From CAZOBJ01 sp964577825 (GTDB taxonomy: Bacteria; Planctomycetota; SZUA-567; JAFGNG01): a stretch of DNA of 13,725 nt. A program made the position numbers and the translations under genes. Under the pieces are notes generated by a model that made no database searches, had not been told where the DNA came from, and saw nothing but the letters and a program-made list of their open reading frames with translations. Positions within the stretch are counted from its first letter, which is position 1. Every line of letters starts with the position of its first letter. Below are positions 6,833 to 13,725 of the stretch, piece after piece. Location of the stretch: NCBI GenBank assembly GCA_964577825.1, contig CAZOBJ010000085.1:1-13725 (forward strand), given 5' to 3'.

Positions 6833-8703
6833 GCCGCTGCCTCTCCTGAACCTCGCCACCTGCTTGCGGTCACCCAGATCGGGCTCGTCCACGCGAACAC
6901 GGGGTAGTCGTCGATGGTCTTGCGCTGCGCCATGCGCAGGTAGTAGACCGCGTCGGCCTCGAAGGTCTTCTCCAGCGTCTTCTCGTAGTCGTACCGCGCC
7001 GCCGCCCCGCGCTCGTGGAACGGGTCGGTCTCGTGCAGCCGGTCGTAGAACACGCGCTCCCAGGCGTCTTCGCCCAGCTTCAGGCCCGCGAGTTCCACGA
7101 ACGCGATCTCGTCGGTCCCGTGGATCTCGATGACGAAGGTGAGCGTCTCGCCCGGTTGCGCAATGAGTTCGCTGCCCATGGGTGCGCCGTTGATCCGAAA
7201 GTCCACGAGGATCCGCTCGCCCGTGGTGGCGTAGCAGTGGCGCGCGCGCAGGTTGTCGAACAGGGCCTCGCGCGTATTGGCCTGCGCCCACACGCCCGTG
7301 CACCCCTTCACGGGCTTGCCCGGCTGGCCCATGTGGTCGTCGCTTCCCGCGATGACCCCGTAGCGGCGGCCCTGGGCCCAGGCGTCCCGCACGTACACGC
7401 GCCGCTCTTCGCTGGCGGCGTACTTCTGGGCCTTGCCGCGGGTCCGGTTGAACTCGTAGGCGAGAATGTGCTCGGGCGCGTACATTTCGCTGAGCCCATG
7501 GTTCGAGTACAATTCCACGAGCGGGATCCACTTGTCTCGCTCCGGGTAGTAGCGCTCGTGCGGGCCCCAGTCGATGGCCACGTGATGGGGCACCACGAAG
7601 TTCTCCTTCTCGTCCAGGGGCTCGACCCACTTGTCCACATGCCACAGCGACGGATCGGACGTGTCGGCCATGCGGCCCGCGCTGCCCCGGCAGTACACGT
7701 TGTGGTGGCCGGTCTTGAACCCGACCTCATAGCTGAGGATCGCGGTGAACCGCTCCGGGTCGTTGGCGGCGTTCGTGCGGTCCATGTGCGCCTGCCACAC
7801 CTCCTGCGAGAAGGCCTTGAAGTCCGGGGCCACGCACACGAAGTCGAGGCCCGACACCTCGCGCGCGTACGTGAACGGATCCTCGCCCGCGCCGCAGTTG
7901 TGCATCTTGTCGTGGCTGTGCACGTCGCCCCAGAACGGTCCGCACGGTGCGTCGGTGATGCGGATCGGGTTCGAGAGCGCGTCGTCCGCAATCAGCGTGT
8001 CCTCGCAGGGGTCGGCGCAAAAGTGCAGCCGATGCACCCCGGGTCGGTCGATGGCCACGCGCGTCGCGTACGACCCGGTGAACCCGATGTCCCGCTCGAC
8101 CACCTCGCCGTCCGCGAACCGCAGCACCCCGTTGCGAAACACCGAGCAGGATCGGTTCCAGAACGGGTCGAGCGACACGATGCGCACGTGGAACGCCTCT
8201 CCGGGCTTGCGCGCCGAGGGCACGATCACCCGCAGCCTCCTCGCCCGCGCGGGCAGGGTCGTCAGGCGCGGGGTGTCGGTGAGTTCCTCGTCATTGATCC
8301 ACACGCGCACCTCGCCTTGTTCGGCCAGCCACGGCGCGCGGAAGTTGTGCAGGCCCACCCGTACCACGCTGCCCGCGCGCAACGTGCCTTGCTCCACCGT
8401 GGCCACGATCTTCTGGATGTGGCCCTTGGCCCTGCCGCTCGGGAGCAGGATCGAGGTCAAGGACAGCGCGAACCGGGCATCCGGCGAGGTTACGGACACG
8501 TAGTCGGGCGCATGCGGGTCGGTGAACTGCGGCTTCTTGGTGAAGGTCACGCAGTAGCGCTGGCAGTACCACACGACCGGCAGGGCGAATGCGATCGAAC
8601 CGCCGGCGTCCACCCGCCGGTCCAGGACCGCCGTGATTTCGACTTCGGTCTGCTCGTCCACGGGCATGGATGCCGGCTGCACGGAATACTGGAGCGCTGC
8701 CAT
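6745..8703 (-). CDS. DUF3604-family protein (PHP-like putative metallohydrolase)
   Basis: The protein has 652 residues from ATG 8703, which has AGGAGG 5 nt upstream. An N-terminal beta-rich region (1-250) precedes a PHP/DUF3604-type metal-binding barrel. Motifs in order are WGDVHSHD (258-265; H262, H264), SGLDFVCVAPDF (284-295), SYEVGFKTGHHNVY (324-337), VVPHH (370-374), VELYSNHGLSEMY (396-408) and IAGSDDHMGQPG (451-462). These match DUF3604, whose reaction is not established to my knowledge; the His/Asp clusters imply bound metal ions. The usual TDH after the LDF strand is APD-F here, so one likely ligand is changed. No signal peptide is visible, although many relatives are exported. The family's typical end, AWTSPIWV (604-611), is followed by about 41 extra low-quality residues that run 88 nt into the GNAT gene. 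It is first in a cassette with the GNAT and GH38-like genes, suggesting joint action on a glycan or glycoconjugate. Confidence 0.85.
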   Translation of the reverse strand: MAALQYSVQPASMPVDEQTEVEITAVLDRRVDAGGSIAFALPVVWYCQRYCVTFTKKPQFTDPHAPDYVSVTSPDARFALSLTSILLPSGRAKGHIQKIVATVEQGTLRAGSVVRVGLHNFRAPWLAEQGEVRVWINDEELTDTPRLTTLPARARRLRVIVPSARKPGEAFHVRIVSLDPFWNRSCSVFRNGVLRFADGEVVERDIGFTGSYATRVAIDRPGVHRLHFCADPCEDTLIADDALSNPIRITDAPCGPFWGDVHSHDKMHNCGAGEDPFTYAREVSGLDFVCVAPDFKAFSQEVWQAHMDRTNAANDPERFTAILSYEVGFKTGHHNVYCRGSAGRMADTSDPSLWHVDKWVEPLDEKENFVVPHHVAIDWGPHERYYPERDKWIPLVELYSNHGLSEMYAPEHILAYEFNRTRGKAQKYAASEERRVYVRDAWAQGRRYGVIAGSDDHMGQPGKPVKGCTGVWAQANTREALFDNLRARHCYATTGERILVDFRINGAPMGSELIAQPGETLTFVIEIHGTDEIAFVELAGLKLGEDAWERVFYDRLHETDPFHERGAAARYDYEKTLEKTFEADAVYYLRMAQRKTIDDYPVFAWTSPIWVTASRWRGSGEAAAWRTNEGSCPWSWCARAWRASRGTRSRPT

Positions 8704-8752
8704 GGGGTCCTCCTGTACGCGTGGCGCCTGGTTCGGTCCGGTGCGGGCCCCC

Positions 8753-8766
8753 TGCGGCCGGCCGCA
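8753..8766. promoter_or_regulatory. 14-bp perfect palindrome in the DUF3604 leader
   Basis: TGCGGCCGGCCGCA is its own reverse complement. It lies between the putative -10 box (8779-8784) and the ATG at 8703, beginning about 6 nt after the predicted transcription start. That position suits either an operator or a short 5' hairpin. All but the end pairs are G/C, so in this base composition it may be chance. Confidence 0.3.
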
Positions 8767-8778
8767 CCGCGCCCGGGC

Positions 8779-8806
8779 ATTGTAAACGCGCCCCCGCACA
8801 AGCAAA
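8779..8806 (-). promoter_or_regulatory. Putative promoter of the DUF3604-GNAT-GH38-like cassette
   Basis: Read on the minus strand, TACAAT (8784-8779) matches the -10 consensus at five of six positions and stands in an otherwise GC-rich leader. The -35 is poor: TTTGCT (8806-8801) at a 16-nt spacing is the best I find. Transcription would start near 8772, about 70 nt before ATG 8703. It is divergent from the PadR promoter, about 110 bp away, within the 294-nt gap 8704-8997. Confidence 0.4.
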
Positions 8807-8917
8807 CCGAAAACCGGCGGAGCGAGCGGCGCGGGCCCAGGCCTAATCGGTCTGCCGCAGCCTCAAGCCCCTCGCCCTGCCGCCACCTCGGGCCGTGAGG
8901 TATTTTTCAGAATTCGA

Positions 8918-8946
8918 TTGACATGCCTCGGACCGCATGGTATACA
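8918..8946 (+). promoter_or_regulatory. Strong sigma70-type promoter of the PadR operon
   Basis: A perfect -35 TTGACA (8918-8923), a 17-nt spacer and -10 TATACA (8941-8946, four of six) make this the best promoter in the window. Transcription would start near 8953, giving a leader of about 45 nt. Both boxes are overlapped or flanked by the dyad at 8923-8966, so a bound repressor would exclude RNA polymerase. Confidence 0.75.
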
Positions 8947-8966
8947 TACATCAGGCTTCGAGGCAT
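8923..8966. promoter_or_regulatory. Putative PadR operator (two-layer dyad)
   Basis: Outer arms ATGCCTCG (8923-8930) and CGAGGCAT (8959-8966) are perfect inverted repeats. Inner arms GTAT (8940-8943) and ATAC (8946-8949) are also inverted repeats. Both pairs share the same centre, between 8944 and 8945. The dyad covers the end of the -35 box, the spacer, the -10 box and the likely start site. PadR proteins bind dyads of this kind in their own promoters, so autorepression is the natural reading. The inference is from position and symmetry only. Confidence 0.65.
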
Positions 8967-8973
8967 AGTGCAT

Positions 8974-8997
8974 GGAGGATAACCCGGAGGATAACCC
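8974..8997 (+). repeat. Tandem 12-bp direct repeat carrying two Shine-Dalgarno sites
   Basis: The unit GGAGGATAACCC occurs twice with no gap (8974-8985 and 8986-8997), ending exactly at the PadR ATG (8998). The second GGAGG lies at the ideal 7-nt spacing; the first is 19 nt away. A recent duplication of the ribosome-binding segment is the simplest explanation. Confidence 0.9.
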
Positions 8998-9351
8998 ATG
9001 GGAACGCAGACCGAACTCGTGAAGGGGACCACGGTCCCGATCATTCTTCGGCTCCTGGCCGAGCGCGAGATGTACGGGTACGAGCTTGTGAAGCTCGTCA
9101 ACGAACGCACGAACGGCGCGCTCACCTGGAACGAGGGCACGCTCTATCCGTCGCTGCACCGGCTCGAGGCCCAGGGCCTGGTGCGCGGCACGTGGCGCCA
9201 GGCCCCGAGCGGCAAGCAGCGCAAGTACTACCGGCTCACCCGCCGCGGCCGCGCGGAACAGGCCAGGCGCGTGGACGAGTGGCGCACGGTGCGGGGCGCG
9301 GTGGACGCGCTCCTGTTGGGGGCGGTGTCATGGCGCGGTTCGACGACCTGA
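8998..9351 (+). CDS. PadR-family transcriptional regulator
   Basis: This 117-residue protein is of PadR subfamily 2 size. The winged helix-turn-helix is plainly visible: ILRLLAEREMYGYELVKLVN (16-35), the recognition region LTWNEGTLYPSLHRLEAQGLV (42-62), and a wing GTWRQAPSGKQRKYYRLTRRGR (64-85). A short C-terminal helix (about 86-110) would form the dimer interface. PadR proteins usually repress their own operon and are relieved by a ligand, phosphorylation or a partner protein. ATG 8998 has GGAGG at 7-nt spacing, within a duplicated leader repeat. The 3' end overlaps the next gene by 22 nt. The next gene begins with a HAAS-like helical domain, a common partner of PadR regulators, so that membrane protein may sense a signal and sequester or release the regulator. 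Its target is probably the dyad at 8923-8966. Confidence 0.95.
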   Translation: MGTQTELVKGTTVPIILRLLAEREMYGYELVKLVNERTNGALTWNEGTLYPSLHRLEAQGLVRGTWRQAPSGKQRKYYRLTRRGRAEQARRVDEWRTVRGAVDALLLGAVSWRGSTT

Positions 9352-11538
9352 TCGAGTCGGTCACCTACCGGCTGCGACCGGACCCGGAGCTGCGCATGGA
9401 TGTGGCCGCCGAGCTGCGCGCCCACCTGGACGACGCCGCCCGGGCCGCGCGCGACCGCGGCGCGGACGAGGACACAGCGGTCCGCGACGCGCGCAAGGCC
9501 TTCGGCGACCCGGACAAGCTGAGCGACGAGCTCTGGGCCGCCAATCGTGCGCGCATGCGCCTGCGCGCCGTGGCCCGGTGGGCGGGGCGGCTCGTGCTCA
9601 TGCCTGCGGCCATCGTGCTCGTGGCGCTCCTCACCTGGGACACGGTCCGGTTCGCGTGGTATCTGGAATTGACCGGAATCACGAGCCCGGGCTGGGATAC
9701 TGTCGAACGCGATCTGTTCGCGTTCGCGTTCGCGTCCTTCCTGTCCGATGCGTACCACCACCAGATGCGGTCGGCGCAGGCTGTGCAAACCGACAAGTGC
9801 CCCACCAAGGAGGAGCGCCTGCTCCTGCACACCAGCGGAGAAGCGCCCGAGGAGGTGCGCGCGCTGGTCCGCGAGCGGCCGGACAACCCGGTCTACCGCG
9901 CGCAACTGGCTCGGGCCTTCTTGGTCCAGACTCAGATTCGCCCCGGTGGGGGGCGTTCGAGCCCCCTGTCCGAAGCGTCGCTCGACCACGGCCTGGCCCT
10001 CGCGCAGGAGGGCGAGCGCGTCGACCCGCAGAACGCGTTCTGGAACTACTTTCCGGGCAGTCCTGCTCATGCGCCTGAGCGGTGCGGCGGACCTGGAGGA
10101 GGACCCGGACTTCGAGTACGCCCTGCCCGCGGAGCGCGGCACGGACACGTCCGTGGGCTTTCGCGTAGTCGTGCACGACCCCGCCCGCTTCGCGCGGGGC
10201 CTGGCCGAGCTCCGCAGGGGCCTGGACAAGCCCTTCTACCGCTCCTACACGGCGCAGTTCGTCCGCCGGCGGCTGGCCCTGGCCACGCCGCGCGACCTCA
10301 CCGACGAGGCGCGCGCAATGGCAATCGCTGCGGGAACTCCTCTGCCCATGTTGGGTGACTTGCGCCAGTTGACGCCCATGGTGATGGCCCATGCCGCCCG
10401 GCTGATCCAGAAAGGCCGCACGGCCGAGGCGGCCGAATGGATCGACATGGCTCCGGTCCCGGGCACGCAGGTGACCACAGGCGCGGAGTTTCTCATCGAA
10501 GCCCTGGTCGGGCGCCACATGCGTCGCACCGCCCTGTGCCAGGGCGCCGCGCTGTACGAGCGCATGGGGCGCGAAGACGGAACCGATGCGGCCATGCGCC
10601 GCGCACAGCGTGACCGGCAGGTGTTTTTGCGCACCATCGGGGGCCCCGCACACCGCAGCGGACCGCCGCATGGACGTCAACCCCAAGCGCTGCTTGCGCG
10701 GCACGCACTCGCACCCCTGCCCGGTGTGTCCTCCGACGCAGTGCGGGCCTTCGCGCACCTGGCGCGCGCGGAACGATTCTTCCTGGAGCGCGCGGCCCTG
10801 GGACTGCTGTGCCTCGTGTTCCTGGTCCTGCTCGTCGTCGCGGCCGCGGTCACGGCGGTCGGCCTGTGGCGCCACCGCAAGGACACCCGCGGCCCGAAGC
10901 TCCTGTTCATCGGCTGGCCGCGCCTGGCGCGCGTGCTGGGCCTGGCGGTGGGCCTGCCCCTGCTCGGGTATGCGCTGTGGACGCGCGCGCTCCCCTTTGG
11001 CAGCACCCAGACCAGTCTCGTGTTGGCGGTCGAGCATCTAGCGTGGGAGCTGTTGATCACGGCCGGGCTCATCCTGGGCCTGACCCTGGGGCTCGGGTAT
11101 CGAGCGATCCGCGCCCGGTGCCGCGAGCTCGGCATGGAGCCGCCGACGGTGCGTTCGCGCGCACGCGCGTGGCTCGTGCGTCTCGCATGGTGCGTGGTCG
11201 CGGCCGCCGCGTTGGTGCTCTTCTTGGCCAGCCTGGATTTGTGGGTCGGTCTTGGATCAATCGCACTGTCCTTCCTGCTCGTAGGCCTGGTGGTGCTGAT
11301 CATTGCCCGTACGCCGGATGCGCGCCCCACGGTCGTGCGCAGCATGCTGCCCGTGCTCGTGAGCTGCCTGCTCGTCCTGGGCCTGGTGGGCAGGGGGTAC
11401 CTGGCCCGCGCGGAGCAGGCCGCCGTGGCCCGGTTCCAGCGATACGGACACACCCTCCTGCTCGACGAGCTCGCCTACACCTCGGCCCACGAGTACCAGG
11501 AGTACCTGCGCGCCCTGCCCACGCCCGGCATGCCGTGA
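9330..11538 (+). CDS. HAAS-like-domain polytopic membrane protein, PadR partner (frameshifted)
   Basis: The gene begins at ATG 9330, overlapping padR by 22 nt. The first frame encodes residues 1-240: an acidic helical domain (1-75, FDDLIESVTYRLRPDPELRM...AFGDPDKLSDELW) like the HAAS/DUF1700 domains found beside PadR, one membrane segment (86-107), then TPR-like helices. Sense coding then moves to the +1 frame: skipping one T of TTT at 10050-10052 joins WNY to FRAVLLMRLSGAADLEED. With that correction the protein has 735 residues. A soluble middle part (241-485) is followed by about six membrane segments (488-512, 532-550, 568-590, 617-634, 637-659, 671-687) and a short tail. Without correction the first frame runs on as junk to 10358. 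The cause may be a sequencing error, mutation or programmed shift; I favour an error or recent mutation, because coding quality is good on both sides. No enzyme motif is visible; a signalling or anti-regulator role is inferred. Confidence 0.75.
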
Positions 11539-11607
11539 GGGCGGGTGGCCCTAGCGCAGTGGCTGGCGCCTCTGCGAGGTAACCCGGAGCTGCGACCCCC
11601 CCGCCCC

Positions 11608-13407
11608 CTACTCCTCCGGGACCGGGGCGACGTGCTGGTGGGCGCACAGCTCCTGGTAGAGCCGGTCCCTGGCGAGCAGCTCCTCGTGGCGGCCCGTGGC
11701 CCGGATGCGGCCCTCGTCCAGGAGCAGGATGCGGTCCGCGTTGCGCACCGTGGCGATGCGGTGGGCCACGATGACGGTCGTGCGCCCGGTCATCAGCCGC
11801 CCCATGGCCGCCTGGACCTGCTTCTCCGCGAGCGAGTCGAGCGAGCTCGTGGCCTCGTCGAAGAGCAGGACCGGCGGGTCCTTGAGGAACACGCGCGCGA
11901 TGGACAGGCGCTGCTTCTGCCCGCCGGACAGGCTCGCCCCGCGCTCGCCGAGGAGCGTGTAGAGCCCGTCGCGCTGGCTGTCCACGAACTCCAACAGGTC
12001 CGCGGAGGCGAGCGCCTCGCGCATCTCGTCCTCGGTGGCCTCGGCCCGGCCCAGGCGCAGGTTGTCCGCGATCGTGCCGGAGAAGAACACGCTCTCCTGC
12101 ATGACCATGCCCACGTTGCGGCGAAGCGACCGCTGGGTCAAATCGCGCAGGTCGTTGCCGTCGATGGTGACCCGGCCCTCGTGCGGGTCGTAGAAGCGCA
12201 GGATCAGCTGGAGGATCGTGCTCTTGCCCGCGCCCGACGGGCCCACGATGGCCAGGCGCTGGCCGGCGGGCACCTCGAAGCGCACCCGGTCGAGCACCCG
12301 CTGGTCCGCACGCGCGGGGTAGTAGAAGGACACGTCCTCGAACGCGATGCGCCCGCGCACCTCGCCGAGGTCGTGCGCGTGCGGGGCGTCGGTGACAAGC
12401 GGCTTCTCGTCGAAGAGCTCGAACACCCGGTCCGCGGACGCGAGCCCGGCGAACACGCGCGTGAACGTGTTGATGATTCCGTTCACGGACGCGCCGATCA
12501 TCATCCAGTAGGCGTAGAAGGCCACCAGGTCCCCCACGCGCAGGTGGCCGGCCGTGATCATCCACGCGCCCACGAACAGGAGCGTGAACGGCGCCAGGAA
12601 CAGGAGCAGCACCTGGGTGATGTCCGCGTACAGGAACTGCCACCGGGCCAGGCGCTCCTGCTCCTCGCGGATCTCGTCGGTGGACTTGGCCACGCGCGCC
12701 TCCGCGGTCTCTTCGCCGGTGTAGGACTTGATGAGGTCGTTGAGGCCCACGTATTCGGTGATGGTGGCCGAGGTCTGGCCCAGCTTGTCGCGCACGCTGC
12801 GGTGCATCTCTCGGATCTTGGGCATGTAGCTGCGTGTCCACAATCCCAGGCCTGCCATGAGAACCACGAACAGCCCGGTCAGGCGCACGTCGATGTAGAT
12901 CATGGCCGTCAGCGACCAGATCACCCGGAACAAGAGCCACACGAAGTACATGGTGGTCTCGCCGGCCAGGGTGAGGGTGTCGACGTCGTTGTTGAGGCGC
13001 TGGTTGATCTCGCCCACCTTCCGGCCCTGGAAGAAGTCCGCGGACAGGCGCTGCACGTGGTAGTAGAGGCGCGTGCGCATCTCCTGGGTCATGCGCGCCA
13101 TGGCTACGATCAGGAACCGGTGGAAAAAGTACGCGATCGGGAAGAAGAGGAACGCCAGCCCCACCCCGCCCGCGAGCGTGAGCCAGAACCCGGTGTCCAC
13201 GTGCGTGCCCTGGCCGCGCTCCAGGGAGTTGAGCACTCCGCGGAACACCATGGGGATGAGCGTCTGGCACGCCGCGTCGAGCACTCCCAGCGTGAGCCCG
13301 GCAAAGTAGATGCGCTGGTGCGGGCCCATGAAACGCCACAGCCTGCGCGCCACCTTGCCCAGGGGCACGTTCTTGCGCTCGTCCGGGATCACCACGCGGA
13401 TCGGCAC
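11608..13407 (-). CDS. ABC transporter half-subunit, permease fused to ATPase (MsbA/BmrA-like exporter)
   Basis: The protein has 599 residues from GTG 13407. Residues 20-320 form the six-helix transmembrane domain, including the coupling-region sequence DFFQGRKVGEINQRLNNDVD. The nucleotide-binding domain (about 350-590) is complete: Walker A GPSGAGKST (389-397), Q-loop Q437, signature LSGGQ (493-497), Walker B VLLFDEA (513-519), D-loop SSLD (521-524) and H-loop H549. It should work as a homodimer exporting a lipid, peptide or drug; the substrate cannot be told. TTG 13440 would add 11 residues but has no SD, whereas GTG 13407 has GAGGG about 7 nt upstream, and the permease alignment needs nothing earlier. 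It has its own promoter and runs convergent to the PadR operon, with 69 nt between stops. PadR systems often control exporters, but the strand and separate promoter leave such a link open here. Confidence 0.95.
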   Translation of the reverse strand: MPIRVVIPDERKNVPLGKVARRLWRFMGPHQRIYFAGLTLGVLDAACQTLIPMVFRGVLNSLERGQGTHVDTGFWLTLAGGVGLAFLFFPIAYFFHRFLIVAMARMTQEMRTRLYYHVQRLSADFFQGRKVGEINQRLNNDVDTLTLAGETTMYFVWLLFRVIWSLTAMIYIDVRLTGLFVVLMAGLGLWTRSYMPKIREMHRSVRDKLGQTSATITEYVGLNDLIKSYTGEETAEARVAKSTDEIREEQERLARWQFLYADITQVLLLFLAPFTLLFVGAWMITAGHLRVGDLVAFYAYWMMIGASVNGIINTFTRVFAGLASADRVFELFDEKPLVTDAPHAHDLGEVRGRIAFEDVSFYYPARADQRVLDRVRFEVPAGQRLAIVGPSGAGKSTILQLILRFYDPHEGRVTIDGNDLRDLTQRSLRRNVGMVMQESVFFSGTIADNLRLGRAEATEDEMREALASADLLEFVDSQRDGLYTLLGERGASLSGGQKQRLSIARVFLKDPPVLLFDEATSSLDSLAEKQVQAAMGRLMTGRTTVIVAHRIATVRNADRILLLDEGRIRATGRHEELLARDRLYQELCAHQHVAPVPEE

Positions 13408-13473
13408 CGTTCGTCCCTCGGTGAGCCTGACCACAACCAAGCGCGCCCGCGCACGGGCGCGGCGCGGGCAAGC

Positions 13474-13502
13474 AGTGTACGCGCCGGCGTGTCGGGTGGC
13501 AA
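13474..13502 (-). promoter_or_regulatory. Putative sigma70 promoter of the ABC transporter
   Basis: On the minus strand, TTGCCA (13502-13497, five of six) and TACACT (13479-13474, four of six) are separated by exactly 17 nt. Transcription would start near 13467, leaving a leader of about 60 nt before GTG 13407. I see nothing else clear in the gap 13408-13599. Confidence 0.5.
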
Positions 13503-13599
13503 GGGGGGAGGTGGGTGCGGCCCCGCGAGAACACTTCCGCCCAATGCCGGGGCCGGCCCTGTGGTCACGGAGCCGAGGCCCGTTTCGAGCGGGCGCCGG

Positions 13600-13725
13600 T
13601 CACGGCTCGTCGACCACCGGCAATTCGTAGGCGCCGCTTCGAAGATCGGCGTCGGAGACGTCCACGCGCCGGAACCGAAGCCGCATCCCCCAGGCCCGGC
13701 CCCGGTCCGATCCGAGCGCGACGGT
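13600..13725 (-). CDS. C-terminal end of an unrecognised protein (cut by the right edge)
   Basis: Forty-one codons are open from the right edge to a TGA at 13602-13600. They read as a plausible protein end, including GSDRGRAWGMRLRFRRVDV and a tail of LPVVDEP, rather than the Arg/Ala/Pro-rich text of shadow frames. I do not recognise the family. It lies upstream of the ABC transporter on the same strand, about 190 nt from its start. A promoter between them suggests separate expression. The other frames here give low-complexity text, but a 41-codon stretch is short evidence. Confidence 0.45.
   Translation of the reverse strand, partial: TVALGSDRGRAWGMRLRFRRVDVSDADLRSGAYELPVVDEP

Noticed and set aside
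11538..11552. AGGGC/GCCCT stem-loop between the convergent genes, as a terminator
   Set aside because: The stem is five pairs with no T-run on either strand. Some terminator is expected here, but this is not good evidence for it.
13408..13440. TTG 13440 as start of the ABC transporter
   Set aside because: There is no SD, while GTG 13407 has GAGGG at suitable spacing. The added residues match nothing in the family.
13578..13594. GCCCG/CGGGC stem-loop just after the partial gene at the right edge
   Set aside because: The stem is five pairs with a seven-base loop and no T-run. Too weak to call.

Overview
The window is GC-rich throughout (about 70% by eye). Starts are mostly ATG behind strong Shine-Dalgarno sequences, and promoters look sigma70-like. 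Gene content (multi-PAS two-component proteins, a DUF3604 protein beside a glycosidase-like protein, and a PadR repressor paired with a large membrane protein) suits an environmental Gram-negative-type bacterium such as a Planctomycetota member or an uncultured relative. No rRNA or marker gene is present, so this placement is a guess. I see no tRNA, rRNA, IS element, integrase, CRISPR array or phage gene.

Layout. (1) Positions 1-3326, minus strand: a two-component operon running from a membrane histidine kinase (1593-3326) to a single-domain Rcp1-type response regulator (1080-1523) to a REC-PAS-PAS protein (from 1073, cut by the left edge). A TTGACA promoter lies at 3500-3528. (2) Positions 3600-8703, minus strand: a tightly packed three-gene cassette. 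It runs from a DUF3604/PHP-like putative metallohydrolase (6745-8703) to a GNAT acetyltransferase (6281-6832) to a divergent GH38/alpha-mannosidase-like protein (3600-6284). Two junctions overlap, one by 88 nt and one as ATGA. None of the three has a signal peptide, so the pathway looks cytoplasmic. (3) Positions 8918-11538, plus strand, divergent from region 2: a PadR repressor overlapping a large membrane protein with an N-terminal HAAS-like helical domain. The membrane protein gene carries an apparent +1 frameshift at about 10050. (4) Positions 11608-13407, minus strand, convergent with region 3: a complete ABC half-transporter with a good promoter at 13474-13502. (5) Positions 13600-13725, minus strand: the last 41 codons of an unrecognised gene.

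Most interesting are: the PadR promoter, where a perfect TTGACA-N17-TATACA promoter is overlaid by a 44-bp dyad with inner and outer arms sharing one centre, followed by a duplicated 12-bp Shine-Dalgarno unit; the similarity between that promoter and the histidine-kinase promoter, with five short words in the same order; and the DUF3604-GNAT-GH38-like cassette, in which both presumed hydrolases appear to carry substitutions at canonical metal or catalytic positions. The last point may indicate an undescribed carbohydrate or glycoconjugate pathway, but the function is inferred and no substrate can be named.
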